Program-made: the position numbers and the translations under genes
The notes under the pieces: model-generated
Database searches by the model: none
The model's input: only the letters and a program-made list of their open reading frames with translations
Told to the model about the DNA's origin: nothing
Source: Nitrososphaerota archaeon
Lineage (GTDB): Archaea; Thermoproteota; Nitrososphaeria; Nitrososphaerales; UBA183
Direction of reading: 5' to 3'
DNA: 52,280 nucleotides
Assembly: GCA_029784795.1 (NCBI GenBank)
Contig: JAFMAW010000005.1
Span: 1-52,280, forward strand
Part shown: piece by piece, positions 7,359 to 16,855 of the stretch
Layout of the letters: the number at the start of each line of letters is the position of its first letter
Position numbering within the stretch: position 1 is the first letter of the stretch

Positions 7359-8031
7359 GCAAGTCTCGCCTGATCTTCTTGAGCAGCCCGACGAGCATGG
7401 GCATGGTCAGCTTCCCCGTGTTGGTGTTCCGCGGGCTCGGGTGGTACCCGGCGTACAGAACGGGACCTCCATCGACCCGGTAGGAGGCGCCGTGCTCGAA
7501 GACCATCCCCCTGACGTCCGTCCCGGCCCTGGCCAGATGCGAGACGTAGGCTTTGAAGGCGAGAGAGCCCAGGGCCAGGACCCCCTCCAGGCTCGGCATC
7601 AGCGATATCTCTGCGTCGAGGAAGCGGGAGCAGTTGTCGAACTCCTCCCTGGTAGGCTTGTCCCCCGGCGGGACGCACTTGACCGCGGCCGTGATGTAGC
7701 ATCCCCGGTAGACCAGCCCGTCGTCTCGCGACTCTGACATAGGCTGGTTGGCGAACCCCGCGGAGTGGAGCGCCGTCACGAGGAACCTGCTCGAGGCGTC
7801 CCCTGTGAAGATCCTCCCCGTCCTCTCGGCGCCGTGGAGGGCCGGGGCCAGCCCCAGGATCAGCAGTTTCCCTCCCAGGTCTCCGAAGCCAGGGACAGGC
7901 TTCCGCCAGTAGACCTGGGACGCGTAGGACGCCCTGGGCTCCACGCCCTCCCTGTATGCCACCAGTCGCGGGCATGCCCTGCACGAAACGATCTCCCGGC
8001 CCAGCTCGGCGGCCGAGCGCCCCGGCTTCAA
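7351..8031 (-). CDS. Family 5 uracil-DNA glycosylase (UDGb type), Fe-S enzyme
   Basis: This 226-residue base-excision-repair enzyme removes uracil and related deaminated bases from DNA. Motif A reads GLAPALHGAERTGRIFTGD (residues 60-78), the UDGb form in which the catalytic Asp/Asn of family 4 is replaced. Motif B is HPSPRNTNTG (197-206). Four cysteines (C17, C20, C119, C134) are placed to hold the 4Fe-4S cluster. Its start overlaps the 3' end of lysS by 4 bases, so the two are translationally coupled. The tRNA-Arg promoter lies inside its last codons. Confidence 0.9.
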   Translation of the reverse strand: MKPGRSAAELGREIVSCRACPRLVAYREGVEPRASYASQVYWRKPVPGFGDLGGKLLILGLAPALHGAERTGRIFTGDASSRFLVTALHSAGFANQPMSESRDDGLVYRGCYITAAVKCVPPGDKPTREEFDNCSRFLDAEISLMPSLEGVLALGSLAFKAYVSHLARAGTDVRGMVFEHGASYRVDGGPVLYAGYHPSPRNTNTGKLTMPMLVGLLKKIRRDLRI

Positions 8032-9644
8032 TTCCCGACTGCGGCGAGGAGGGCCCTGCTCACCTCGGCCCTCCCCGCGTCCATGACGTAGGGCCCGAGC
8101 CGGGGGCCCCGGTCGGAGCCGAGGAGAACCGCGTACACCGCCGGGAAGAACTCGCCGGGCCTGAGCCCCTGCCTCTTTGCCGCGTCGAAGGCGGCGTTCT
8201 GGATGTCCTCCTCCGTGGCGAGCCCAGGGAGCGCGGCCGCGAACTCCCTCACGGCGGTCCTGGCGGCGTCGCCGAGCTCAGGCGGCTCTATCGCCGTCTT
8301 CCCCTCTCGTGTGGCCCACCCGCGGGCCCAGGATATCCGCCTCGAGAGGTCGGGGGTCGGCACCTTCACCATCCCGTAGGTGGCGAGCCTCTTGGACACG
8401 AACTCCTCGACGGCCCCCTCCGGAGCCACGGCCGAAAGCTGGGCGAGCAGCCTGTAGGGGACGTGGATGCCCTTCGCCTGGGGGACCTTCAGGAACACGG
8501 AGTACTCGTAGAGCCCCCTCAGCCTCGCATCCTTCATCTGGTTGGGGTCCCTCCTCTTGGAGAAGTAGGACTCTTCGAGGTCGTCGTACTCGTCCATGTA
8601 GATCGGGACGTCCTCCAGGGAGATGTTCCTGGCCCCGACTATCCGCTTGTACATCAGGAGCCTGAGGCTCTCCGGGGAGGCGTACTGCAGCCACTCGTCG
8701 GGGGTGACGAGGTTCCCCTTCGACTTCGACATCTTCTTCCCCGACTTGTCCTGGAAGAGCTCGTACCTCGCGTGGTAGGGGGGCGGGTAGCCGAGGATGC
8801 TCTCGGCGACCCAGTCGTTTATCTTGACCGAGTCGGTCAGCTCCTTGCCGTAAGCCTCGAACCGTATGTCGAAGGCAGACCACCTGGCCGCGAACTCCAC
8901 CTTCCACATCAGCTTCCCGTTCCCTTCTGTGACCTTCACGTCCCCCTCGTTGCCGCACCCGTCGACCTGCCTCTCCCCCAGCTTGGTCCCCTCGCAGACG
9001 TAATGGACCGTGTCCTCCTCCGGGTCGAAGGACTGCGCCCTCGTGACGTAGATCCTCCCGCAGCTCTTGCAGACAGGCGTGTATGGGAGCGACCCCTCGT
9101 ACTTCGACTGGCCCACCAGCTCGTTGATCTTCTTGCCGATCACCCCGGCGCTGGCGAGTATCTTCCTGATCTGGCCGTTGAGCTTCCCCGACGCGTACGC
9201 CTCGGCCCCGCTCTGGAACACGTATTCGACCCCTATCTTGTCCAGGGCCCCGCGGAGGAGGGAGCCCACGTGCTCGGCGTAGGATCCGTGGCAGCCGAGT
9301 GGGTCAGGGATTCGGGACACGGGGTGTGCGAGGTAATCGTTCAGCCAGGCAGGGAAGCCCACGGGGACCTTCCTCAGGCCGTCGAAGTCGTCAGAGTAGG
9401 CGACCAGCTCCGACTTGTGGCCGAGCGACTCCAGCGCCAGCTTCACCCCGTAGGACCGTATGGCGTCTCCGACGCTCCCGATGTGAGGCAGCCCCGAGGC
9501 CCCCAGCCCGCTCTCCACCCTGACCAGGGAAAGGCTCCTCCCAAGCCGCTCCTCGCGCTCCGCTGTCTCCTGGGCGACCTTGTCGAGCCAGGTACCCCTC
9601 CCTATGATAGCAGCCTGGTCCAAGCTTGTACCCCGGCCGGTCAC
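8028..9644 (-). CDS. lysS: Class I lysyl-tRNA synthetase
   Basis: This is a 538-residue class I (archaeal/spirochaete-type) LysRS, which charges tRNA-Lys in the cytoplasm. It shows the HIGH-like PHIGS (residues 53-57), KMSKS (304-308) and zinc-site cysteines around C192-x2-C195, C217 and C230. The open frame begins at GTG 9644. However, the TATA-like GCCTAATTAC (9650-9659) is only about 10 bases upstream, so the true start is probably TTG at 9623, 531 residues. Codons 3-9 (GRGTSLD) are echoed by codons 15-21 (GRGTWLD), suggesting a small local duplication at the 5' end. It is the first gene of a unit with the uracil-DNA glycosylase and follows cdc48 by 21 bases. Confidence 0.93.
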   Translation of the reverse strand: MTGRGTSLDQAAIIGRGTWLDKVAQETAEREERLGRSLSLVRVESGLGASGLPHIGSVGDAIRSYGVKLALESLGHKSELVAYSDDFDGLRKVPVGFPAWLNDYLAHPVSRIPDPLGCHGSYAEHVGSLLRGALDKIGVEYVFQSGAEAYASGKLNGQIRKILASAGVIGKKINELVGQSKYEGSLPYTPVCKSCGRIYVTRAQSFDPEEDTVHYVCEGTKLGERQVDGCGNEGDVKVTEGNGKLMWKVEFAARWSAFDIRFEAYGKELTDSVKINDWVAESILGYPPPYHARYELFQDKSGKKMSKSKGNLVTPDEWLQYASPESLRLLMYKRIVGARNISLEDVPIYMDEYDDLEESYFSKRRDPNQMKDARLRGLYEYSVFLKVPQAKGIHVPYRLLAQLSAVAPEGAVEEFVSKRLATYGMVKVPTPDLSRRISWARGWATREGKTAIEPPELGDAARTAVREFAAALPGLATEEDIQNAAFDAAKRQGLRPGEFFPAVYAVLLGSDRGPRLGPYVMDAGRAEVSRALLAAVGN

Positions 9645-9665
9645 GATGGCGTAATTAGGCTTCTC

Positions 9666-12600
9666 TTACCTGTAGTAGGGGACCGGGACCTTCTCCATGG
9701 GCTTCCCCTCCCTGGACTGGCGGACCTTCTTGATGGCGTCCACGAAGTGGTCGAAGGTCACCACGGCCTCGTCCACATGCTTCCTGGCGTCGTCGGGCTT
9801 GGGGTACTTGGAGATGAACCCCTGCAGCACGATGGAGACCGCCGTGTTGGTCAGTGATGCCATGTCCGCCCCGCTGAAGCCCTCGGTCATCTCCACGACC
9901 CTGTCCAGGTCGATGTCCTTCGAGATGGGGACCCCCTTGGTGTGTATGTTCAGTATCTCCTTCCTGGCGAGCTTGTCCGGGAGCGGTATCTGAATCAGCT
10001 TGTCGAACCTCCCCGCCCTCACCAGGGCCGGGTCCACGATGTCTATCCTGTTGGTGGCGGCGAGCACCACCACCCCCTGGAGGCTCTGTACGCCGTCGAG
10101 CTCGGTGAGGAGCTGGCTCACCACCCTCTCGGTCACCATGCTGTCCCCGCCCATGCCCCTGGTCGGAGCCACAGCGTCTATTTCGTCGAAGAATATCACG
10201 CAGGGCGAAGCCTGCCTGGCCCTCCTGAACACCTCACGTATCCCGCGCTCGGACTCGCCGACCCACTTGCTCAGCAGCTCGGGGCCCCTCACGCTGATGA
10301 AGTTCGCCTCGCTCTCCGTCGCCACCGCCTTCGCAAGGAGGGTCTTGCCTGTCCCCGACGGGCCGTAGAGCATTATCCCCTTGGGCATGCTGTAGCCGAT
10401 CTTGTCGTAGAGGTCAGGGTACTTCAGCGGCCACTCGACCGCCTCCTGCAGCTCCTTCTTGACCCCGTCTAGGCCTCCGATGTCGGCCCACTTCACGTCG
10501 GGGGTCTCCAGGTAGACCTCGCGCATGGCCGAAGGCATGACGTCCTTCAGCGCGTCCTCGAAGTCAGCCATGGTCACCACCAGCTTGTCCAGGGTCTCCG
10601 GGCTCAGCCTGTCCTCCTCGAGCTTGATGTCCGGCAGGTTCCTCCTCAGGGTCTTCATGGCGGCCTCCTTGCAGAGGTACTCGAGGTCTGCGCCGACGAA
10701 CCCGTGGGTCACCCCGGCGAGCTTCTCCTGGTCGACCATCTTGTCCGCGGCCCCGTTCTTTTCGTCGTTCTGGGCCAGCGGCATGTGCCTGGTGTGAATC
10801 TGGAGGATCTCCAGCCTTCCGCGCTTGTCAGGGACCTTAATCTCAATCTCCCTGTCGAACCTCCCCGGCCTTCTGAGCGCCGGGTCGATGGCGTTGGGTC
10901 GGTTGGTGTTGTGAAGAAGTACAGGGCTCTCTCCGCCGAAGAAGGCCTCCCCCTCGGCACCACAGATGTCGTAGACGAAGCCGTCGTACGGGACCTTGGT
11001 GATTGATCTAATGACGGCTCGCTTCTGGGCCAGCTGTTTCCTTATTTTGACTGTAGCGAAGGGATTGTTGGTCTTTCCTATGTCCAGCCTGTAGGCGATA
11101 GTCTCCTTTTTGACCACGACGCCGGCGATCGGCCTTCCAGCCGGGACCTTGAACGAGTGCGTCGAGGCTTCGATGCCGTGCATGCGGCAGAGCCAGTTGA
11201 GGGCTCGGACGAAATTCTGGCTCACAGAGGTTATCTCCAGGGTCCCCCTGCTCAGACTGTTGTAGCCGTCGCCCCTCGCCTCGCCTCTGAGGAACTCCAA
11301 GAAGTATTCTCTGGGAGCCTCGAACAGGAAAGATGGGATGCGCTTCTCGTGAGCATTGTGCCCGAATAACGCGCCCAAGAGCGAGGCGACGGGTTTCCTT
11401 TCGTAGTACAACGAGTACGCGTTGTTGTGCTCGCGCTCGATTGAGGGGCGGACCTTGAATATCTCGAACATTAGCGACTTTACGTCTTCGACGAAGGACC
11501 TCTCCTCCCTGGAGAAAGTGAAGGTCGCTTCCTTCTGCTCCGATGAGCCCTCTGCTGCGTAGTAGCCAAAGAGCCTGCTCAGGCCCGGCGTCAGTGTGAC
11601 CTTCTTTGGTATGCCCTCCTCTTCCCAGCGTGCCGAATCAGGCATCGTGCCGCTATGCCTCCACCTCTGGACAGTCGAAGCATTTGCTCCTGCACGAATC
11701 GCCAAGAGGTGAGACTGGCCGTTCGGTCCAGGGACGTCCTGGAGGACGAGGGATTCGTTGTAAGCCTGTGTCGCTTCACTGTCGTAGAGCTCAAATGTCG
11801 GGAGGGGCCGTTCTTCGAACACGTGCGCCCTTATCTCCGTCAGATCCTTCCTCGACCTATTTGCCTTGAACGGGAGATCAACGAGAACGTCGCCCACATT
11901 GAGCTGATCCACCCTCTTCGCCTCGATGCCGTGAGGCGTCCTGATGAACACCGAGTGGTTTCCGGTGGTCCTCGCCCTTCCTCCGATATACTCAATCTCG
12001 TAGACTTCTTTTACCTTGTGTCTGAACACGCCTCGGAAAGGCTGGAACTTGCTCCCTCCGAAGAAAGTGAACTTCGCGAACTTCGGGTTCGCCGACTTCT
12101 TCGGTTGCAGTCCTAGTACCTGAAATCCCTCTGCCGACTTCTCTACTCCTTCTTCACCGTCGCTGTAGAATGAATCGACGAACTTTCCGATTGGCGTAAG
12201 TTCTACGCGACCATCCTTGTCCCTTACTAGGATCGGAGTGTCGCCAGTGACGCTGGCCGCTATCACAATCACCTTTCCTCTGGCCTCCAGCCCGTCCATC
12301 AGGGACAGGAGTTGGCTAACGACTCTTCGTTCAACCTCACCAGTTACTTCCTCCCTCTTGGGCGCGATGGAATCTATCTCGTCGATAAATATGATTGTTG
12401 GGGCTTTTTCCTTCGCTTCTTTGAAGATTTCTCTGAGTCTAGCTTCCGATTCCCCATAAAATTTGGACATTATCTCCGGGCCGCTTATCGGAATGAAGTG
12501 GGCGTTGCTCTCCGTCGCCACGGCCTTCGCCAGTAACGTCTTGCCAGTATTATGGCTCAGTATCCCGTTCGAGAAGAACGAGTGAGTACTCGGCACCTCA

Positions 12601-14327
12601 AAGTCGTATACCCTCTGCCATCCCTGCAGCCTCTCTACCTCCTTGATCCTCTCGAAGTCGTCTTTGAGATAGCTCAGGTTCCTTCGGTATTTGCCCAAAA
12701 TGGCCTTGAGGCTTCCACTCTTCCTGGTCGAAATCAGACCGATGCTGTCCTTGAATTTTTGGACTCCGTCTTTGCCCCTGATGGCAAGCACATACGAGGC
12801 GGACTGCTTGCCGCCCTTGGTGACGTATCCCTTCCCATGTATCCTGCAGTTGATTCCGAACCTCAGCAGGAGGGTCTGGACCTCTTCGAGCAGTTTCCTG
12901 TGTTTGCTCTTGAGGAAGACACCGTAATATCTTCCACCCATTCTGGTGTAGCCATCTCCTTCGAATAGGCCCCTCAGGAATGCCGCGACCACGGTGTTCG
13001 GGGACATCAGGATCGGAGAGGGAACCCTCTTCTCCTCCTTGGACCAGTACCGCCTGAAGAAGTCGGCCAGCCCTCTGTTGTCGAATCTGAGGACGTTGCA
13101 TTGCTTTCCTTTCTTCGGGACCGTGTACCCCTCGACCGCGAAGAGCCCCATCCCCTTCCGGATGTGGGCCGCGAGTTCTTCTTCGAATTTTTCGATTGTG
13201 AAGAACACCCTCTCCCTGCCCGCGGTTCCCTCGGCGATGAAAATGCCGAACAGTTCGCCCATTTGCTCATCCCAGATTTTGGGTATTGCAGGATGTGTGT
13301 GGAGCCGTTCCATGTCTATGGTATCGGAGACTATGACGTACTGGCTAGGCGACGGAATCCAGCGAATCGTCTTGACCCGTTCACCTGGCTGCAGCTTTTC
13401 GGCTTCCTTCCACCCTCCGTCTGTCATCAGGGGGTGGTTGGTTGTCATTCTCAGTCGTTTCCCAGTTTCAGTGATTACCTGTATGGTCTCCGGGACATCA
13501 TAGATGTGGAGTGCCTTCGCGCTCGCGGGTGGGTAGACGGGAAGGTCTGCAAGATACACCCCAGGAACCATCCCCCGCGCGAGCTCGTCTATCCTCATCA
13601 GTCCGCCGTTCTCCAGCGCGATGAGGGAATCGCCAACTATGCATCCGGGCGGGCCGTAGAGGAGTATCCCCTTGGGCGCTTCGACCCCGAGCTTCTCGAA
13701 TATCTCCGGGTGCCGCAGAGGGAGCTCTATCATTTCGCGGACCTTCTGGATCTCGTCCTTCAGCCCGCCGATGTCCTCGTAGGTCACCTGGGGGACGCCC
13801 CGGAGGGCCTCTCCCTTCTCCGAGATCACGAACACGGTCCTCTGGGTGATCAGCGCGGCGTCGGCGACCGGGCTTACCCCGACCACCTGGAAGGTCAGCC
13901 TTCCGCCGAAGTATGGTATCATGATGTTGTCCCCCTTCGTCACCGGGACGCTCTCGAGGGCGTCGGCGAGGTACCTCTCGTCTATGGGCGGGACCGCCTC
14001 CAGCGGCGCTACGACGACCTTCTCCGCCGGCGGTGCCTTCACCTTCTTCACGACGACGACGTCGCCTATGGCTACGCCAGCGTTGTTCCTGATGAGCCCG
14101 TCTATCCTGACTATCCCCCGCCCTTCGTCCGACGGGTACAGCGGGAGGCACTTCGCTACAGTCCGCCTCTTCCCCTTGATCTCGATGACGTCACCGGTGG
14201 ATGCGTCGAGCGCGTCCATGGCGTCGTAGTCGATCCTCGCGACCCCTCTGCCAACGTCGCGCGTGTATGCTTCGAGGACCTTCAGTTGGACCTGCTGCTG
14301 GCTCACTCCGGCTCCACTCTCAGACAA
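9666..14327 (-). CDS. cdc48: CDC48/VAT AAA+ unfoldase precursor with two inteins
   Basis: The 1553-residue precursor splices to about 739 residues, the usual CDC48/p97 length. Order: N-domain (1-180, double-psi barrel plus [15 protein letters not shown]); D1 Walker A GPPG interrupted at residue 229 by intein 1 (229-593); the rest of the P-loop TGKT plus Walker [10 protein letters not shown]; intein 2 (692-1140) inside the sensor-1 AATNRP motif; the D1 end; then D2 with [19 protein letters not shown] and LAATNRID intact; C-terminal VPVPYYR. The hexameric ATPase unfolds proteins for proteasomal or other processing. The start is TTG, overlapping hsp20 by 8 bases, so the two chaperones form one operon. 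G+C drops inside both inteins. Confidence 0.97.
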   Translation of the reverse strand: MSESGAGVSQQQVQLKVLEAYTRDVGRGVARIDYDAMDALDASTGDVIEIKGKRRTVAKCLPLYPSDEGRGIVRIDGLIRNNAGVAIGDVVVVKKVKAPPAEKVVVAPLEAVPPIDERYLADALESVPVTKGDNIMIPYFGGRLTFQVVGVSPVADAALITQRTVFVISEKGEALRGVPQVTYEDIGGLKDEIQKVREMIELPLRHPEIFEKLGVEAPKGILLYGPPGCIVGDSLIALENGGLMRIDELARGMVPGVYLADLPVYPPASAKALHIYDVPETIQVITETGKRLRMTTNHPLMTDGGWKEAEKLQPGERVKTIRWIPSPSQYVIVSDTIDMERLHTHPAIPKIWDEQMGELFGIFIAEGTAGRERVFFTIEKFEEELAAHIRKGMGLFAVEGYTVPKKGKQCNVLRFDNRGLADFFRRYWSKEEKRVPSPILMSPNTVVAAFLRGLFEGDGYTRMGGRYYGVFLKSKHRKLLEEVQTLLLRFGINCRIHGKGYVTKGGKQSASYVLAIRGKDGVQKFKDSIGLISTRKSGSLKAILGKYRRNLSYLKDDFERIKEVERLQGWQRVYDFEVPSTHSFFSNGILSHNTGKTLLAKAVATESNAHFIPISGPEIMSKFYGESEARLREIFKEAKEKAPTIIFIDEIDSIAPKREEVTGEVERRVVSQLLSLMDGLEARGKVIVIAASVTGDTPILVRDKDGRVELTPIGKFVDSFYSDGEEGVEKSAEGFQVLGLQPKKSANPKFAKFTFFGGSKFQPFRGVFRHKVKEVYEIEYIGGRARTTGNHSVFIRTPHGIEAKRVDQLNVGDVLVDLPFKANRSRKDLTEIRAHVFEERPLPTFELYDSEATQAYNESLVLQDVPGPNGQSHLLAIRAGANASTVQRWRHSGTMPDSARWEEEGIPKKVTLTPGLSRLFGYYAAEGSSEQKEATFTFSREERSFVEDVKSLMFEIFKVRPSIEREHNNAYSLYYERKPVASLLGALFGHNAHEKRIPSFLFEAPREYFLEFLRGEARGDGYNSLSRGTLEITSVSQNFVRALNWLCRMHGIEASTHSFKVPAGRPIAGVVVKKETIAYRLDIGKTNNPFATVKIRKQLAQKRAVIRSITKVPYDGFVYDICGAEGEAFFGGESPVLLHNTNRPNAIDPALRRPGRFDREIEIKVPDKRGRLEILQIHTRHMPLAQNDEKNGAADKMVDQEKLAGVTHGFVGADLEYLCKEAAMKTLRRNLPDIKLEEDRLSPETLDKLVVTMADFEDALKDVMPSAMREVYLETPDVKWADIGGLDGVKKELQEAVEWPLKYPDLYDKIGYSMPKGIMLYGPSGTGKTLLAKAVATESEANFISVRGPELLSKWVGESERGIREVFRRARQASPCVIFFDEIDAVAPTRGMGGDSMVTERVVSQLLTELDGVQSLQGVVVLAATNRIDIVDPALVRAGRFDKLIQIPLPDKLARKEILNIHTKGVPISKDIDLDRVVEMTEGFSGADMASLTNTAVSIVLQGFISKYPKPDDARKHVDEAVVTFDHFVDAIKKVRQSREGKPMEKVPVPYYR
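10908..12254 (-). mobile_element. Intein 2 of CDC48 (sensor-1 site), LAGLIDADG with an HTH insert
   Basis: This is a 449-residue intein (precursor residues 692-1140). It begins at Ser ([10 protein letters not shown]), ends PVLLHN and is followed by Thr+1, so it interrupts A/TNRP of the D1 sensor-1 region. Splicing blocks are visible: block A SVTGDTP, block [12 protein letters not shown], and the C-terminal [13 protein letters not shown]. Homing-endonuclease DOD motifs are LFGYYAAEG and [11 protein letters not shown]. Between the splicing part and the first DOD motif there is a helix-turn-helix-like segment ([18 protein letters not shown]), an architecture that may add DNA specificity. Lower G+C than the exteins fits independent ancestry. 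Confidence 0.93.
12549..13643 (-). mobile_element. Intein 1 of CDC48 (Walker A site), LAGLIDADG type
   Basis: This is a 365-residue intein (precursor residues 229-593) inserted between GPPG and TGKT of the D1 P-loop, so ATP binding by D1 depends on splicing. It starts with Cys ([14 protein letters not shown], block A), has block [16 protein letters not shown] endonuclease motifs LFGIFIAEG and [10 protein letters not shown], and ends [21 protein letters not shown] with Thr+1 downstream. All nucleophiles (Cys1, His-Asn at the C-terminus, Thr+1) are present, so splicing should be functional. Confidence 0.95.
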
Positions 14328-14838
14328 CGTTTACCCTCCTGAAGCCCTTATTAGGCTTGTCCTTCAATGAGAACGAAATTTCCAACATCCCGTTCCGATA
14401 CTCCGCCTTCCCCGACTCCGGATCGATGGCGGCCTTCAGTCCAAGCTCGGCGCGATAGCGCTTCTCCCCCTTCGACGCCGTGACGACGGCGCTCTCCTCG
14501 GTAGCGTCGATGCTGATGTCCTCCTTCTCGACCCCGGGCATCTCCAGGATCGCCCTGAGCAACCCTGCCTTCTCGTCGACGACCTGCTCGTTGATGGGCG
14601 ACCGGAACCCGTCCCGGCGCACCGGGCTGTTCCCGAAGACCTGGACCGACGGCTTCCCCTCCGGGCCCATGTTGAAGGTGAACCCTGCGATGAACGGGCT
14701 GCTCTGTCGGTCATGCCCGAAGAACGCGTTCCTCACCGTGTCCTCGATGTCCTTCTCGAAGTCCTCGAAGTACCTGTCGAGCTCGTCGAGCATGTCTCTC
14801 AGGTCTCTCCTTCTGTCGCCGCCTCCTTCTCCGCTCAT
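14320..14838 (-). CDS. Small heat-shock protein (Hsp20/alpha-crystallin family)
   Basis: This 172-residue chaperone has an N-terminal acidic helix ([26 protein letters not shown]), a linker and a C-terminal alpha-crystallin-like beta-sandwich from about residue 90 ([20 protein letters not shown], then [12 protein letters not shown]). It holds unfolding proteins in solution. It is the first gene of an operon with cdc48 (8-base overlap). The ATG is about 22 bases from a TATA-like stretch that forms one arm of an inverted repeat shared with the divergent regulator gene at 14903, which suggests heat-responsive repression. Confidence 0.85.
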   Translation of the reverse strand: MSGEGGGDRRRDLRDMLDELDRYFEDFEKDIEDTVRNAFFGHDRQSSPFIAGFTFNMGPEGKPSVQVFGNSPVRRDGFRSPINEQVVDEKAGLLRAILEMPGVEKEDISIDATEESAVVTASKGEKRYRAELGLKAAIDPESGKAEYRNGMLEISFSLKDKPNKGFRRVNVV

Positions 14839-14852
14839 GTTAATTCATTCAC

Positions 14853-14879
14853 AGTTAATTAATCACATGTTTATTAACT
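14853..14879. promoter_or_regulatory. Inverted-repeat operator overlapping two divergent promoters
   Basis: AGTTAATTAA (14853-14862) and TTTATTAACT (14870-14879) are near-perfect inverted copies, separated by 7 bases. Each arm also serves as the TATA-like box for one of the divergent genes, hsp20 to the left and the winged-helix regulator to the right. A dimeric repressor bound here would block TBP at both promoters. Confidence 0.6.
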
Positions 14880-14902
14880 TAGCCCCTGCTATCCGCCTGC
14901 GA

Positions 14903-15499
14903 ATGACCATTGATTTCGTCGAGGAGGTGCTTTCTTCGAAGGCCAAGCTACGGATCATGGATGCGGTGTCGGTGAGGCCGCGCACCCTGGGCGAGCTCTC
15001 AGACGCCACCGGAATCTCCGTGCAGGGGGTTCTCAGGCACCTGAAGAGGCTGGCGGAGCTGGGGCTGGTCGAGGAGAGGGGGCTGTCGAGGGCGGCGCCG
15101 AAGGCAAGGGTCGTGTACGCCGCCGCTTCGGCCCGGGTCAGGGACTACTCTTCCAAGGGGCTCACCGTGGTGAGGTCGGCAGACGTGCGGCCCAGGCGCC
15201 AGCCGGCGAGGGTGCGCGACCTCGAGCGGGCGGCCGGGGACCTGCTGATCCAGAGGAGGAGGATAGGAGAGACGGCCAGGAAGCTGGGGAGGATGATCGA
15301 CGAGGCGTCCGAAGACCAGGAGGACCTCGCGGCTGCCGTCGCGTCCCTGGGGCTCTCCGACACGGAGCGGCTGATAGTCGAAGTCGCCCTGACGGAGGAC
15401 ACGCTGGAGGAGGGGCGGGTCGTCCTTTCGAAGTACTACGGGATAGAGGACAGAAGGTCTATAGAGAGAGCACTCTCGAAGGCGGGCAGATTTGTCTGA
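14903..15499 (+). CDS. Winged-helix regulator, probable heat-shock regulator
   Basis: This 198-residue protein has an N-terminal ArsR-type winged helix (LSSKAKLRIMDAVSVRPRTL, then ATGISVQGVLRHLKRLAELGL), followed by a helical coiled-coil-like region (RDLERAAGDLLIQRRRIGET) and an acidic C-terminal part. Size and domain order resemble the Phr/ArsR-like heat-shock repressors of archaea. The position opposite hsp20-cdc48 across an inverted repeat supports that role; this is inference. The ATG at 14903 is leaderless from the TATA arm at 14870-14879. It overlaps surE by 8 bases. Confidence 0.75.
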   Translation: MTIDFVEEVLSSKAKLRIMDAVSVRPRTLGELSDATGISVQGVLRHLKRLAELGLVEERGLSRAAPKARVVYAAASARVRDYSSKGLTVVRSADVRPRRQPARVRDLERAAGDLLIQRRRIGETARKLGRMIDEASEDQEDLAAAVASLGLSDTERLIVEVALTEDTLEEGRVVLSKYYGIEDRRSIERALSKAGRFV

Positions 15500-16325
15500 G
15501 AACAAGAAGCTGGTGATGGTCACCAACGACGACAGCGTCCAGAGCAACGGGATACTCGAGCTTGCCCGGGCAGCGTCCAGGCACGCCCACGCAATCATAG
15601 TCGCCCCCGAGCAGCCCCAGAGCGCCACCGCGCTCAGCCTGACGTTCCACAAGCCGATACGGGTGAACAGGGTGAGGCGGGACGGCTTCGAGTGCTATGC
15701 CGTCTCCGGGTCGCCGGGAGACTGCGTCATGGTGGGCGTGAACAAGGTACTCCCACGGAAGCCCGACCTCGTGGTCTCAGGGATCAACATAGGGGACAAC
15801 AACACGTTCCAGGACATCCTCGCGTCTGGGACCGTCGCCGCAGCCCTGGAGGCGGCAATCACAGGGATACCGGCCATAGCGTTCTCCATGGAGGTGAGCG
15901 GAGAGTCGCTGTTCGCCCTGGAGTACGACCAGCCGGACTTCACAAACGCCGGGGTCATCGCCGGCGAGATCATCGGCGACGTCCTGGACAACGGGATGCC
16001 CGAGGGGGCCGAGCTCCTGAACGTCAACTTCCCGCGGGGCGTCCAACAGTCGACGCCCATCAAGATCACCGAGGTGGGGAGGAGGAAGTACACCGACAAG
16101 GTCCTGGTGAGGCGCGACCCCAGAGGGAGGCCGTACTACTGGCTCTTCGGAGAGAGGCTCACCAGCTTCCCGGAGAGGACGGACGCCGAGGCTGTGGTTG
16201 TGAAGAGGCATGTGTCCATAACCCCCATGGTCCTGAAGATGTCTGGCCCGCCCTCCAAGGAGCTGTCGACTCTCAGGGAAAGGGTCGAGATGAGGCTCCG
16301 AAGGGCGCGTCGCGGAAGGCTCTAG
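15492..16325 (+). CDS. surE: 5'/3'-nucleotidase SurE
   Basis: This 277-residue enzyme of the SurE family hydrolyses nucleoside monophosphates with a divalent metal. Family motifs: VTNDDSVQSNGI (Asp-Asp metal ligands at residues 12-13), the Ser-containing APEQPQSATA, VSGSPGDCV and the VSGINIGDNN loop. The start is TTG overlapping the upstream regulator by 8 bases, so it may be made with the regulator, an unusual pairing. The length is normal for the family. Confidence 0.95.
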   Translation: MSENKKLVMVTNDDSVQSNGILELARAASRHAHAIIVAPEQPQSATALSLTFHKPIRVNRVRRDGFECYAVSGSPGDCVMVGVNKVLPRKPDLVVSGINIGDNNTFQDILASGTVAAALEAAITGIPAIAFSMEVSGESLFALEYDQPDFTNAGVIAGEIIGDVLDNGMPEGAELLNVNFPRGVQQSTPIKITEVGRRKYTDKVLVRRDPRGRPYYWLFGERLTSFPERTDAEAVVVKRHVSITPMVLKMSGPPSKELSTLRERVEMRLRRARRGRL

Positions 16326-16335
16326 AGGGACGTGG

Positions 16336-16845
16336 ATGGCGGCGAAGGCTGAAGCGTCAGGCTGGGAGGAGGTCAACAAGAAGATGAGGGTGGTCAGGCT
16401 CACCCCGCCCCTCCAGGCCCTGGTCCCAGTGCTGGCGCTGCCCGCGCTCTCCAAGAACACGAGGGGGATGACCCTGATACCGGGCCGGGAGGGTCTCGCG
16501 CTCGGCGCGATCCTGCTGGCCGCGTCCGGCGCCACCGCCTACGCCCTCTACTCGGTCGCCGGACCCCTCGGGGGGTTCCTCCCCCTCTGGCTGGTAGGGA
16601 CGGCAGGGGCGGCACTCTTCCTCTCAGCCCTGAGGCCGACCGCGTTCGTAAAGCCGATATGCGTCCGCTGCAGGCTCCTCCCTGTGATCAGGGAGCACGA
16701 GGCGCTGCACCTTTCCGGGGTGGCGAGCGAGGGGGCGGTCTGGGAGTCGATGAGGTCGAGGCACAGCGCGGACAGCCTGAGCCTCGCGGGGGACCCTGCC
16801 ATATGCAGCTTCTGTCCCATCCCCAAGAGACTGGCAAAGCAGTAG
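16336..16845 (+). CDS. Two-helix membrane protein with a C-terminal Cys-rich segment
   Basis: This 169-residue protein of unknown function contains two hydrophobic helices (GLALGAILLAASGATAYALY, about 55-75, and FLPLWLVGTAGAALFLSAL, about 81-100). A conserved-looking soluble tail carries CVRCRLLPVIREHEALH and CSFCPIPKR, that is CxxC...CxxC plus His, suggesting a metal or redox site. It is in the same direction as surE and ABCE1, 10 bases from each, so it is part of this operon. Confidence 0.6.
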   Translation: MAAKAEASGWEEVNKKMRVVRLTPPLQALVPVLALPALSKNTRGMTLIPGREGLALGAILLAASGATAYALYSVAGPLGGFLPLWLVGTAGAALFLSALRPTAFVKPICVRCRLLPVIREHEALHLSGVASEGAVWESMRSRHSADSLSLAGDPAICSFCPIPKRLAKQ

Positions 16846-16855
16846 GTGAAGTGAG

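Noticed and set aside
7956..9857. A 633-codon open frame on the plus strand across lysS
   Set aside because: It is antisense to lysS with its KMSKS and PHIGS motifs; its predicted protein is low-complexity Pro/Arg/Leu and has no family features. High G+C makes such shadow frames common.
13101..14342. A 413-codon open frame on the plus strand opposite cdc48
   Set aside because: It is antisense to the N-domain, D1 start and intein 1, with no promoter and no recognisable protein features.
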